From positions 23,777-87,776 of the forward strand of contig JAFYNH010000001.1 of NCBI GenBank assembly GCA_017549815.1: 64,000 nucleotides of DNA, in the 5' to 3' direction. The notes under the pieces are model-generated. The model was not told where the DNA came from. It saw only the letters and a program-made list of their open reading frames with translations, and made no database searches. The position numbers and the translations under genes were made by a program. Shown in pieces: positions 27,001-35,211 of this stretch (positions are counted from its first letter, which is position 1; each line of letters starts with the position of its first letter). Source of the stretch: Selenomonadaceae bacterium. Lineage in GTDB: Bacteria; Bacillota; Negativicutes; Selenomonadales; Selenomonadaceae.

Positions 27001-30000
27001 CTCCAGATTATGTCGAGAAGTATCAAAAGCGGTGTATGGAGCGATAACGACGCCATATTAACGATTGGCGAAAATACCGTAACGTTCAAGGGGATTGCTA
27101 ACGTCACCAACCGCATAAATATTATAAATGCCGCTGGCGAAACGGACGCATTTGTCATTCCTGTAAGCACTACAGGGACTGCTGATATGGATATTATCAA
27201 CAACTATAAATCCTTTGGCGCAATAATAGACGCGCTCGGTGGCAATGACAAAATCACCAACAGTTGTGAAAATGTTTCAATCAGCGGCGGCGACGGACGC
27301 GATAACATTACCAACACAGGCAAAAATTCTACGATTTTGGGCGGCGCAGATAACGACACTATTAACAACAATAATGGCGGTTATTACGATAGAGGTAGCT
27401 CGGCGATAATTGACGGCGGCGCAGGAAACGATTCCATTGCTAACAGTTCGAGTAACTCCGTTTCAATCGCGGGCGGCGTCGGCAAAGATAACATTACCAA
27501 TAACGAAGGTAACAACGTTACAATTTCGGGCGGCGCAGGCGATGACGCTATAAAAAATGACGGCGGCAACAGTGTTTTAATCGACGCGGGCGCAGATAAC
27601 GATCAGATTATAAATCTCAGAGGTAAAAATACTTCAGTCCTTGGCGGCGCAGGCAACGATGTCATTTTTAACAACGCTAATGATGCTATAATCAACGGCG
27701 GCGAAGGTAACGACATAATCACTAATCAGCGCGGCAACAACGAAGATGAATACGGCGATAATGTTACTTTCCAATACGTCGGTGGTAACGATATTATTTT
27801 CGGCTTTAACGAAACTTCGATTCTCGAAATTGGCAACGGCAACGATACTTTTTCGCTCGCCAAAAATGGCAACGATGTTATAGTGACAACCGGAAAGGGC
27901 AATATAACATTAGACGGCGCGGCAACGTTGAATAAATTGAATATCGTCGGCGAAGAAGTCGAACTTTCTCCAAGTTGGCGACTCAATGAAACAATGGCGA
28001 CTTACGGGACAAAGGACGGCACACTTGTAACTCTTATCGGCGTTAAGTCTACCAACGGCATTATAGTTAGCGACGATAAAACAGTCACGGTTCCGCTGTC
28101 GGCTTTGAATAATTCGGAAGTCATCATCAAGGGCGACGGATACAAGTTAGCTCTCGCTAGTGACGTAGAGGCTCCAAAAACGACGGAGGCTCATTTCAGC
28201 GGCACAACTTATAAGTCGGAAAGCAACACAGAGGGCTATTCTATTGACAATAATAAAATCATTTACACGGCGGCTAAAGAAGAAACTGACTTGTTCACAA
28301 TCTACGGCGTTAAGAGTACTAAAGGCATAAAGGTTGACGGAACAACGGTTACAGTTTCAAAGGCGGCTCTCGGTATCGAAGATATAACTGTCAACAACGA
28401 AGATTACCAATTGTCTCTTGCCAAAGGCGTTACGTTCGCTAATTCAATACCAGCTCATTTTGTTGACGGCGCAATTTATAAATCGGTAAGAAGCACAGAA
28501 GGTTATACTCTTGCCGATAATAAAATCTCCTATACGGAAGAGACAAAGTCAACCGATTTATTCAAAATCAGTGGTGTGAAAAATACTGATGAAATAATGG
28601 TTAACGGGACAGAAGTTATAGTTCCGTTGTCGGCTCTTGGTACCAGCGATGTAATTGTCAGCGATGGCTACGTATTGGGACTTGCAAGTAACGTAAAGCC
28701 TGCAGAAAAGACGGCGGCGCACTTTGACGGTACAGTTTATAAATCAGAGGGTAGCACAGAAGGTTATTCTCTTGACAATAATAAAATCATCTACACGGCA
28801 GCGACAGAGTCGAAAGATTTATTCAAAATCAGCGGTGTCAAGAATACCGACGGCATTACGGTTGAAGGAAAAATCGTTACCATTCCGAAGGCGTCTCTCA
28901 GCAAAACTAATGTCAAAATCAGCAATGGTTATAAACTCGCGCTCGACATTGACGTTGAATCCGAAACGACAAAAGCTTGGACATTAAAAGGCTCATCCGC
29001 AATTTATGCCCAAACAAAGGAAGAAAATTACACACTCTCCAAAGATGCCAAATCGATAAAATACTCGAAAGAGGTTGTCGAAAATTTAATCAAGATCACG
29101 GGCGTTAAATCGGCTAGCGGGCTTAAAGTAAGCGAAAAGGACAAAACCGTCACCGTTTCTAAAGCCGCACTCGGCACCAAAAAAGTTAAGATCAACAGCA
29201 GTAGCGGTTATAAGCTTAAACTCGATGTCGCTGTCTCCAAGCCTGAAAAGTTAAAGGCGAATTGGTCTTACAAAGATAACACTGCCACTTATAAGAGTGC
29301 CTCGAAAGTAGCGGGATATACTCTGTCGAAAAGCGGTAAATCAATCACCTACTCGAAAGCAAAAGCCGCCTCTACTTTAGCAACCGTCACGGGTCTTAAA
29401 TCCAGTGTCAAGCCCACAGTTAAAGGAAAAGTCATTACGCTGACAAAATCTAATCTTAGCTCTAAAGAAGTAACTATTAGTAGCGAAGATTACAAATTTA
29501 ACTTGGCAGAAGACGATTACAAGAAAACGCTGGTAAATGGCGGCGATAATAATGACGACTTCATCACGAGTAATGGTTCCAACCTTTCGATTGCTGGCAA
29601 CAGTGGCGATGATACCATAAAAGTTTTGGGCAATTCGACGACTGTAACGGGCGGCGTAGGTAATGACTCAATTATGAGTAGCAAAAAAGGCGGTAATGTC
29701 TTCGTCTACGGTGACAACGACGGCAATGACGTTATAACCAACTTTGCCAACAGTGATCAAATCAGTATTAAATCTGGGACGGCTGACGTTAAGCTCGACG
29801 GCAATAATGTCGTGTTCACAATCGGCAAAAGCAAAATTACAGTCAAGGGCGGAATTAGCAAAAAAATTACGTACATTGACAGCACTGGCAAACATACTTA
29901 TCCGAAAAATGGCGTAAGTCTTAATGGCGCGGCGGTTACAATCTCTGAAGAGTATTCTGAAGAAGAATTTAACGCTACGGATTACGGTAATTCGATTCAG

Positions 30001-31137
30001 ACGATAGACGCAACAGCTGCCTCTCGCGACCTTGAAATTACAGCTAATGACAAAGCGAATACCATAATCGGCGGCAACGGCAATGATACGCTCATAGGCG
30101 GCAAGGGCAACGACAGCCTTAAGGGCGGCAAAGGCTCTGACATTTTCGTTTACGCGACAGGTGACGGCAATGACGTTATAACCGATTATAAAGCAGAGGA
30201 TAAAATTAAAATTACAAGCGGAACTGCTAAAGTTACAAAGAATGGCAAGGATGTTATCTTCACGGTCGGCAAAGGTAAAATCACTGTCAAGGGAGCCGCT
30301 GAGAAAGTCGTCACTTACATTAACGCGAACGGCAAGACGAATTACTATCCCGCTCCTACAAAAGATTCAATTATCATCAACGGCACAACGGTTAAGCTTT
30401 TAGAACAATATAAGAGCGATACTTTTGATGTCAGCAACGTCAAGAACGGCAATAAAGTCGAGATGATAGACGCCTCAGAAGTTTCAAGCAATTTGAAAAT
30501 CGTCGGCAATGCACAGGCTAACCTTGTATTGGGCGGCAAGGGCAATGACACGCTTTATGGCGGTAAAGGTAACGACACGTTGCAAGGCGACAACGGCAAA
30601 AATGTTTTTGTATACGCAAACGGCGACGGCAACGACGTTATCATCGACTACAACACGGGCGATAAAATTAATTTAACATCGGGCACAATGGGTGAGTCGT
30701 CTGTCAAAGACAACGATTTTGTTTTCAAGGTCGGCAAAGGCAAAATCACGCTCACGAATGGAGCCGGTAAAGTTATAACGGTCGTCAGCAAGAAAGGCAA
30801 CACAATTATTGGCAACGACAAGGCGAATACGCTCAAGGGCAGTGACGGCGCAGATACCTTGCAAGGCGGCAAGGGAGATGACAGTCTCTGGGGCGGAAAA
30901 GGCAACGATACTTTTATCTATGCGAGCGGCGACGGAAATGATAAGATTTTTGACTACGCAAGCGGCGACCTCCTCCAGATTGTCGGCGGCTCCTTCAGCA
31001 AGTCTTCCTATAAGGAAGGAACACTTACGCTTACTGTCGGTAAGGGTTCAATTACTATGGAAAATATCAGCACTTCGACCGACTTCAACATTAACGGCAA
31101 GACTTATCACATTAGCGGAAAAAAGCTTGTTAAGTAG
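24082..31137 (+). CDS. Giant RTX-like repeat protein
   Basis: 2351 residues from the ATG at 24082 (GGGGAGG upstream; an upstream in-frame start at 24055 precedes the ribosome site). No signal peptide. Residues to about 1290 are blocks of an 18-residue repeat, GG-x-GND-x-I-x-N-x-x-x-x-V-x-I-x, separated by spacer domains that repeat the phrase FQYTGGNDVIEGFNSTSTLQ and an all-beta stretch. Residues about 1315-1805 are six copies of an 88-residue module (ISGVKNTDGI-type cores). The C-terminal 500 residues have classical RTX nonapeptides (GGKGNDTLYGGKGNDTLQG). Such proteins usually bind calcium and leave by type I secretion; no secretion genes are here. The stop codon TAG is the first triplet of a TAGGAAC repeat. 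Catalytic domains are not visible, so it is probably a surface or adhesive protein. Confidence 0.8.
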   Translation: MADLHNETNNTVLSGTAEDDSIYNEGSNVTINLLGGDDTVNNKGANVSISGGDGNDDIDNSNSYVSIEAGNGDDTVNNSGKFSRINLGNGKDSIYNSSSYVSIDSGADNDTVRNYGDTVTIGTGTGNDIIYNNASEVTISSGEGIDSIDNHGEKVSINAGAGVDTIRNYANLVTIDAGAGNDEISNSGSNVLFQYTGGSDYIEGFNSTSTLQVLSGSIKGGSFIGNDLVLTIGEDTVTLKALNNNRINVMDAAGNVTDFSVPLKIDGTAQGENISNEIFEATINALGGDDTIENNAANVSISGGANNDSITNYNGDRVTIDGGAGNDTINTWGENTNVSVNGGTGDDFIHNNAFNSTLDAGDGNDSIGNWGENANNVSINGGAGNDSIDNNSSKVTIDGGAGLDTITNGGDNVTINGGDGNDSILNYDSASSVSIDGGNGDDYISNSGYNVTINAGDGANTVNNNASSVSIISGAGNDSISNSASYVKINSGAGNDSISNSGSYVLFQYTGGNDVIEGFNSTSTLQVMSGNIKSTSFRGNDLLLTIDQNTLTLKDIGNIDHIEVMDSVGSTQTFKVTPLTTITGTAQAESIKNAVADVTINALAGDDTVNNNGANSSINGGAGNDSIVNLYSGKYSTINGDTGKDSIYNSGDYASINAGAGDDNISNSGDTVTIDAGADNDYIYNGGHYVSINAGAGDDEIYNDGYRVTINAGTGNDVIRNYGDNVLFKYTGGNDIIQGFNSSSTLQIMSGSIKSGSLNADDIVLTIGENTVTLEGMARTNRINIINASGSKEIFSVPVTITGTADSENISNEIYSATIDALGGDDTIENYAAKVSINAGAGDDSIKNWGDSVTIDGSAGNDSIYNNSSNVSIGGGTGDDSIDNEGYNSTIDAGDGADTVRNFGYWDDDYNWHSTDKTSISGGAGNDSIASNGSEVTIDGGLGDDSIYNDGDNVLFKYTGGNDIIEGFRADSTLQIMSRSIKSGVWSDNDAILTIGENTVTFKGIANVTNRINIINAAGETDAFVIPVSTTGTADMDIINNYKSFGAIIDALGGNDKITNSCENVSISGGDGRDNITNTGKNSTILGGADNDTINNNNGGYYDRGSSAIIDGGAGNDSIANSSSNSVSIAGGVGKDNITNNEGNNVTISGGAGDDAIKNDGGNSVLIDAGADNDQIINLRGKNTSVLGGAGNDVIFNNANDAIINGGEGNDIITNQRGNNEDEYGDNVTFQYVGGNDIIFGFNETSILEIGNGNDTFSLAKNGNDVIVTTGKGNITLDGAATLNKLNIVGEEVELSPSWRLNETMATYGTKDGTLVTLIGVKSTNGIIVSDDKTVTVPLSALNNSEVIIKGDGYKLALASDVEAPKTTEAHFSGTTYKSESNTEGYSIDNNKIIYTAAKEETDLFTIYGVKSTKGIKVDGTTVTVSKAALGIEDITVNNEDYQLSLAKGVTFANSIPAHFVDGAIYKSVRSTEGYTLADNKISYTEETKSTDLFKISGVKNTDEIMVNGTEVIVPLSALGTSDVIVSDGYVLGLASNVKPAEKTAAHFDGTVYKSEGSTEGYSLDNNKIIYTAATESKDLFKISGVKNTDGITVEGKIVTIPKASLSKTNVKISNGYKLALDIDVESETTKAWTLKGSSAIYAQTKEENYTLSKDAKSIKYSKEVVENLIKITGVKSASGLKVSEKDKTVTVSKAALGTKKVKINSSSGYKLKLDVAVSKPEKLKANWSYKDNTATYKSASKVAGYTLSKSGKSITYSKAKAASTLATVTGLKSSVKPTVKGKVITLTKSNLSSKEVTISSEDYKFNLAEDDYKKTLVNGGDNNDDFITSNGSNLSIAGNSGDDTIKVLGNSTTVTGGVGNDSIMSSKKGGNVFVYGDNDGNDVITNFANSDQISIKSGTADVKLDGNNVVFTIGKSKITVKGGISKKITYIDSTGKHTYPKNGVSLNGAAVTISEEYSEEEFNATDYGNSIQTIDATAASRDLEITANDKANTIIGGNGNDTLIGGKGNDSLKGGKGSDIFVYATGDGNDVITDYKAEDKIKITSGTAKVTKNGKDVIFTVGKGKITVKGAAEKVVTYINANGKTNYYPAPTKDSIIINGTTVKLLEQYKSDTFDVSNVKNGNKVEMIDASEVSSNLKIVGNAQANLVLGGKGNDTLYGGKGNDTLQGDNGKNVFVYANGDGNDVIIDYNTGDKINLTSGTMGESSVKDNDFVFKVGKGKITLTNGAGKVITVVSKKGNTIIGNDKANTLKGSDGADTLQGGKGDDSLWGGKGNDTFIYASGDGNDKIFDYASGDLLQIVGGSFSKSSYKEGTLTLTVGKGSITMENISTSTDFNINGKTYHISGKKLVK
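28032..29500 (+). repeat. Six tandem modules of about 88 residues
   Basis: Within the 2351-residue protein, cores LIGVKST, IYGVKST, ISGVKNT, ISGVKNT, ITGVKSA and VTGLKSS recur at about 264-base steps (28035, 28302, 28566, 28827, 29094, 29385), each followed by TVTVSKAALG-like and YKLALA-like segments. The third and fourth copies are the most alike. Confidence 0.75.
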
Positions 31138-31155
31138 GAACTAGGGACTAGGGAA
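31135..31155. repeat. TAGGAAC array at the stop of the giant RTX gene
   Basis: TAGGAAC, TAGGGAC, TAGGGAA; the first TAG is the stop codon. One arm only. Confidence 0.75.
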
Positions 31156-31189
31156 TGACTAAATAGAATTTGACGACAGCAGTTCTGCG

Positions 31190-31220
31190 AATCCATTCTT
31201 TGAAAAAGAGTGGATTTTTT
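31190..31220 (+). terminator. Terminator of the giant RTX gene
   Basis: A 12-base-pair stem AATCCATTCTTT/AAAGAGTGGATT (one G-T pair) with a 3-base loop, then a T run. About 50 bases after the stop. Confidence 0.85.
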
Positions 31221-31222
31221 TA

Positions 31223-31251
31223 TTGCGCGACGGGCAGAAAATGAATACAAT
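31223..31251 (+). promoter_or_regulatory. Putative promoter of the PilN-like/metH unit
   Basis: TTGCGC (31223-31228), 17 bases, TACAAT (31246-31251), directly after the terminator and 30 bases before the next start. Confidence 0.5.
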
Positions 31252-31280
31252 GTTAAAAACTTTTTGCGGGAGTGAAATTT

Positions 31281-32315
31281 TTGAACGTCGGGAAATTTTT
31301 TGAACCAGTTAAGAAATTTTTCCGTGAAGATGCGGGCGAAATTATTAGCGCGTACTTCGACGGCGAGAAGATTTTTATTGCTCGGCTGACCAAAAAATTT
31401 GAGACGATTGAAGTTGATGCGGACAGCTCGGAGATTGAACAGCTCGCAGAAAAAATTTCGCTCGTATGTAAGCAAAGAGGTTGGAAAACTTCATCAGTCG
31501 GCTTTTGTCTTAGGCAAGAAGACGCCGTCACTTTTCAAACGGAAATTAACAACGTCCCCGAAGAACAAATTCCCGCGCTCGTTAAAAGTTGGGCACTCGC
31601 ACAAGCCGGAGCCAATCCCGCATTTTCATTTACAAAAGTCGGCGAGGAACTTTGGATGGAAACAATGCCGAAGACGACCGCAAATGAATATTTGACAACG
31701 TTTAAAAAGTTCGGATTGAATCTGCGCGGGCTGTCGATAATGCCAGATGACTTGCTTGCAAAGCGTCACCCCTACGACAGGACGGAATTCATAACGGAAA
31801 TTATCCGCAATAAAAGTTCGCCGAATCTTTTAACGACAAGCAATAGCCTATGGAATTGGCAAAAAATTTCTTATGCGGCGGCGGCAATTTTTTTATGTCT
31901 ATTGATAATCGGCTCGATAAAACTTTTTCTTGACTACGACGAAGCCACCGATAAGCTTGACGCGGCAAAAGTTTCCGTTGAGAATTTAAACGCGGACATT
32001 GCCTTGAAAAAAGATATAGACGATACTGTTGCCGAACTTCATAAAATTAACAAACTCGCCGCGCAGGTCGACATCAATGAAAATTTTAATCGCCTGCTAA
32101 ATCTCGGAAAGATTGCCGATAAAAATATTCGCCTTACGAAAATCCGCGCCGACGAAAATTCTTTGGAGCTTGAGGGCATAACCGACGAATCCGACGCCCT
32201 TAAAAATTATCTCGGACGTGTAAGGAGTACGGTCGCGAAATCTGCGCGACTTGAAAGTTCTTCCGAGCGCGACGACGGCAAAATTGTCTTTGTGATTCGC
32301 GCCGCATTGGAATAA
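31281..32315 (+). CDS. PilN/GspL-like membrane protein
   Basis: About 344 residues from a TTG at 31281 (GGGAG 8 bases upstream); the GTG at 31272 overlaps that site. Residues 1-185 are a soluble domain with the pattern of the actin-like PilM/GspL cytoplasmic part (ISAYFDGEKIFIARL, then ALVKSWALAQAG). One transmembrane helix at about 193-213 (ISYAAAAIFLCLLIIGSI), then a coiled coil to about 250, then a small alpha/beta domain (IRLTKIRADENSLELEGI) like PilN. This order is that of a type IV pilus or type II secretion inner-membrane assembly protein, but no other pilus gene is nearby, so the assignment is by architecture only. metH follows after 21 bases. Confidence 0.5.
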   Translation: MNVGKFFEPVKKFFREDAGEIISAYFDGEKIFIARLTKKFETIEVDADSSEIEQLAEKISLVCKQRGWKTSSVGFCLRQEDAVTFQTEINNVPEEQIPALVKSWALAQAGANPAFSFTKVGEELWMETMPKTTANEYLTTFKKFGLNLRGLSIMPDDLLAKRHPYDRTEFITEIIRNKSSPNLLTTSNSLWNWQKISYAAAAIFLCLLIIGSIKLFLDYDEATDKLDAAKVSVENLNADIALKKDIDDTVAELHKINKLAAQVDINENFNRLLNLGKIADKNIRLTKIRADENSLELEGITDESDALKNYLGRVRSTVAKSARLESSSERDDGKIVFVIRAALE

Positions 32316-32336
32316 AATATTTAGGAAGTGATTTTT

Positions 32337-34718
32337 ATGATAGAAATTTTTGACGGGGCAATGGGCACTATGCTCCAAGCGGGCGGGCTCAAAGCGGGCG
32401 CGTGTCCCGAACTTATGAACGTTGACGCCCCCGAAGTCGTGAAGAAAATTCACCGCGCATATATCGAGGCGGGCGCAACCATTATCGAAACTAATACTTT
32501 CGGCGCGTCGAGTTTAAAGCTCACTCACTACGGGCTTGAAAGTCGCGTTCGTGAATTGAACGTTGCCGCCGTTAAAATCGCTAAGGACGCCGCGCAGTCT
32601 CAAGCAAAAGTCGCTGGCTCAATCGGACCGACAGGAAAATTTATCGCGCCGCTCGGTGATTTGGACTTCGACGACGCCTATAAAATTTTCAGCGAACAAG
32701 CTCAAGCATTGGCGGAGGCGGGCGCAGATTTTCTAATTATCGAAACGTGCATTGATATTCAAGAAATGCGGGCGGCTTTACTTGCGGCTAAGGACGTTTG
32801 CAATTTGCCGATTATCTGCCAACTTTCCTACAGCGAAGACGGACGAACCGTAACGGGCACCGACCCGCAATCCGCCGCCGTGATTCTCGACGCTATGGGA
32901 GCAAGTATTATCGGTGTCAACTGTTCGCTTGGTCCGGAACAACTCGTGCCTGTCGTTAAGATTTTGGCGGAAAATTGTCGCGTTCCAATAAGCGTTCAGC
33001 CCAATGCGGGTATGCCTTATCTTGAAGACGGCAAAACTAAATTTCCTATGGACGCAAAAACTTTCGGCTCGTGGGGCGTCAAACTCGTTGAGGCGGGCGC
33101 GACTTATCTTGGCGGTTGTTGCGGAACGACGCCCGAACACATTCGCGAACTTGCAAACGTAGTTAGGGAAGTAGAGAATAAGGGAAATAGGGAAGTAGCT
33201 ACTTCTCTACTTCGCTACTGCCCTACTTCCCTAAAGCTTGCGAGTCGTTCAAAGACCGTCATCATTGATAAAAATTTGCCAACCGTTTTAATCGGCGAAC
33301 GCATTAACCCTACAGGCAGAAAAAAATTAGCCGCCGAAATTCGCGAAGGCTCGCTTTTAGGCGTTAAAAAAGATGCGATTAATCAAGTCAAGGCGGGCGC
33401 GAAAATTCTTGATGTCAATATGGGCGTCGGCGGCATTAATCAGCCCGAAGTGATGGCAAAGGCGGTTAAAGAAATCGCTCGCATAACCGACGCGCCGTTG
33501 TCAATCGATACCAGCGACGCGGAGGCTTTGGAGGCTGGCTTGAAAAATTTTCCGGGGCGTGCGCTGATTAATTCCGTAAGCTTTGAACCCGACCGCATTA
33601 AAAATTTTCTGCCGCTCGCCAAACGCTACGGAGCCGCAATTTTAATTCTTCCGCTTACTGAAAAGGGCGTTCCGAAAACTTCCGCCGAACGTGTCGCCGT
33701 TGCAAAAAAAATTATCGACGCCGCCAAAGCTCAAGGACTTAACGACGGCGATTTTCTCCTCGACGCTCTTGTTATGACGATTTCCGCCGATAAGGACGCT
33801 TGCCTTGAGGTTCTAAACACGCTGAAACTTTATCTTGAACAATTCGGCTTGCCGACGACAATGGGCTTGAGTAATATTTCTTTCGGCTTGCCTAATCGCC
33901 CGCTGATTAACAGCACGTTCTTTGCAATGTGCCTTGCCGCAGGACTCGACGCGCCGATTATGAATCCCTACGATGAATCAATGCAAAACGTTTTGAAGTC
34001 AGCCGCCGCCTTGCTCGGCAAAGACCCCAACGGATTAAATTTCAGCAGGGAACAGGGATTAGGGATTAGGGAACAGAAAAATGTTACGGCGTTGCCGACG
34101 CTCGACGCGATTAAACTTGCTGTTCAAGAGGGCGACAAGGACGAAGTTCCCGCGCTCATAAAAAAAGCCGTCGACGAAAACTTTTCTGCCGACGAAATTA
34201 CCGAACGCGCTTTAACTGCCGCAATGAATGAACTCGGCGAAGATTTCGGCTCCGGTAAAATTTTCTTGCCGCAAGTTTTATTGAGTGCTGAAACTATGCG
34301 CCTTGCCTTTGACGAACTCAAAAAAAATTTGCCCGCGCAGGAGACTAAGACGCACGGGACTTTTGTTATCGCGACTGTTAAGGGCGACGTTCACGACTTG
34401 GGTAAAAATATCGTCGGCGCGTTGATTTCAAACAGCGGCTTTAAACTTATCGATTTAGGAAAAGATGTCGACTCCGCGCAGATTGTTAGAGCCGCCATTG
34501 AACACGACGCCGATATTGTCGGACTTTGCGCCCTCATGACAACGACGATGATTCAGATTGATAAAGTTATTGCCGACTTACACGCGGCAGGTTGTAATGC
34601 AAAAGTTATGGTCGGCGGCGCGGCTTTGACGCAGGAATATGCCGACTCTGCGGGCGCGGACGCTTATGCCAAAGACGGCGTTGAGGCTGTTCGGCTCGCG
34701 AAAACTTTACTCAAATAA
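32337..34718 (+). CDS. metH: Cobalamin-dependent methionine synthase, short form
   Basis: 793 residues from the ATG at 32337 (GGAAG upstream). Domains: homocysteine-binding barrel, residues 1 to about 275, with zinc cysteines in GVNCSLGP and GGCCGTT; methyl-tetrahydrofolate (pterin) barrel, about 305-565, starting IGERINPTGRKK; B12 cap and B12-binding domain, about 585-793, with DVHDLGKN giving the lower cobalt ligand histidine. The C-terminal AdoMet reactivation domain of the 1200-residue Escherichia coli enzyme is absent, so reactivation would need another protein. Both interdomain linkers are encoded by TAGGGA-type repeat arrays (33164-33233 and 34046-34076). It converges on the CAP-domain gene with only 1 base between stops. 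Confidence 0.92.
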   Translation: MIEIFDGAMGTMLQAGGLKAGACPELMNVDAPEVVKKIHRAYIEAGATIIETNTFGASSLKLTHYGLESRVRELNVAAVKIAKDAAQSQAKVAGSIGPTGKFIAPLGDLDFDDAYKIFSEQAQALAEAGADFLIIETCIDIQEMRAALLAAKDVCNLPIICQLSYSEDGRTVTGTDPQSAAVILDAMGASIIGVNCSLGPEQLVPVVKILAENCRVPISVQPNAGMPYLEDGKTKFPMDAKTFGSWGVKLVEAGATYLGGCCGTTPEHIRELANVVREVENKGNREVATSLLRYCPTSLKLASRSKTVIIDKNLPTVLIGERINPTGRKKLAAEIREGSLLGVKKDAINQVKAGAKILDVNMGVGGINQPEVMAKAVKEIARITDAPLSIDTSDAEALEAGLKNFPGRALINSVSFEPDRIKNFLPLAKRYGAAILILPLTEKGVPKTSAERVAVAKKIIDAAKAQGLNDGDFLLDALVMTISADKDACLEVLNTLKLYLEQFGLPTTMGLSNISFGLPNRPLINSTFFAMCLAAGLDAPIMNPYDESMQNVLKSAAALLGKDPNGLNFSREQGLGIREQKNVTALPTLDAIKLAVQEGDKDEVPALIKKAVDENFSADEITERALTAAMNELGEDFGSGKIFLPQVLLSAETMRLAFDELKKNLPAQETKTHGTFVIATVKGDVHDLGKNIVGALISNSGFKLIDLGKDVDSAQIVRAAIEHDADIVGLCALMTTTMIQIDKVIADLHAAGCNAKVMVGGAALTQEYADSAGADAYAKDGVEAVRLAKTLLK
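33164..33233. repeat. TAGGGAAG palindrome in metH, linker 1
   Basis: Two 35-base arms with no spacer: TAGGGAAG, TAGAGAAT, AAGGGAAA, TAGGGAAG, TAG, then CTACTTCT, CTACTTCG, CTACTGCC, CTACTTCC, CTA. About four fifths of arm positions pair. In frame between the homocysteine and pterin barrels. Confidence 0.88.
34046..34076. repeat. TAGGGAT array in metH, linker 2
   Basis: CAGGGAA, CAGGGAT, TAGGGAT, TAGGGAA, CAG. Read as REQGLGIREQ between the pterin barrel and the B12 cap domain. Heptamer subfamily, one arm. Confidence 0.75.
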
Positions 34719-34719
34719 C

Positions 34720-35199
34720 TCAGCCTCTAAAGTGCTGAACCCAATAATGCTTATACTTGGAATTCGGTTGATAGTAGTAGACTACGCCGAGTTCCTTAAA
34801 TTTTTTGCTTAGAATGTTGTCGCGGTGAGTTTTTGATTCCATCCACGCATGAACGACTTGTTGCGGTGAAGTTTGACCGCCCGCCAAATTTTCTCCGATT
34901 ATGTGACCGATTTGCGGCATTGCTGTAAAACACCTTGAGCCGTCGGGGCGCGTATGTGAAAATTTTATCGGCAACTCCTTCGCCCGAACGTATGCGCTCG
35001 CCTCCAAATCCCGCGCAAATTTTAATGGTGCCGCGCCGACTCTTGCCCGTTCTATATTTACCAACCTCAAAACTTCAAAAGGGAATTTATTTACGTCTTC
35101 CTTTTGATGCCAATGCGACGATTGCGCCGAGACAACCGACAAATTTATCAACGCAACCAAAAATATTATCGCTACACTCGCCAAAAATTTTCTCATCAT
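34720..35199 (-). CDS. Secreted CAP (SCP/PR1-like) domain protein
   Basis: 159 residues. Signal peptide FLASVAIIFLVALINLSVVSA. The CAP domain is complete: LVNIERARVGAAPLKF, FSHTRPDGSRCF, GENLAGGQTSPQQVVHAWM, HRDNIL and a final HYWVQHF. The two conserved histidines (FSH and VQH) and glutamate (GEN) of the cavity are present. Bacterial CAP proteins of this size are secreted; their activity is generally unknown. Ribosome site GGCGGTG precedes the ATG. It follows trkA by 12 bases on the same strand. Confidence 0.88.
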   Translation of the reverse strand: MMRKFLASVAIIFLVALINLSVVSAQSSHWHQKEDVNKFPFEVLRLVNIERARVGAAPLKFARDLEASAYVRAKELPIKFSHTRPDGSRCFTAMPQIGHIIGENLAGGQTSPQQVVHAWMESKTHRDNILSKKFKELGVVYYYQPNSKYKHYWVQHFRG

Positions 35200-35211
35200 T
35201 AATCACCGCCT

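Noticed and set aside
32316..32336. Cobalamin or SAM riboswitch upstream of metH
   Set aside because: Only 21 bases separate metH from the preceding gene; no such fold is possible there.
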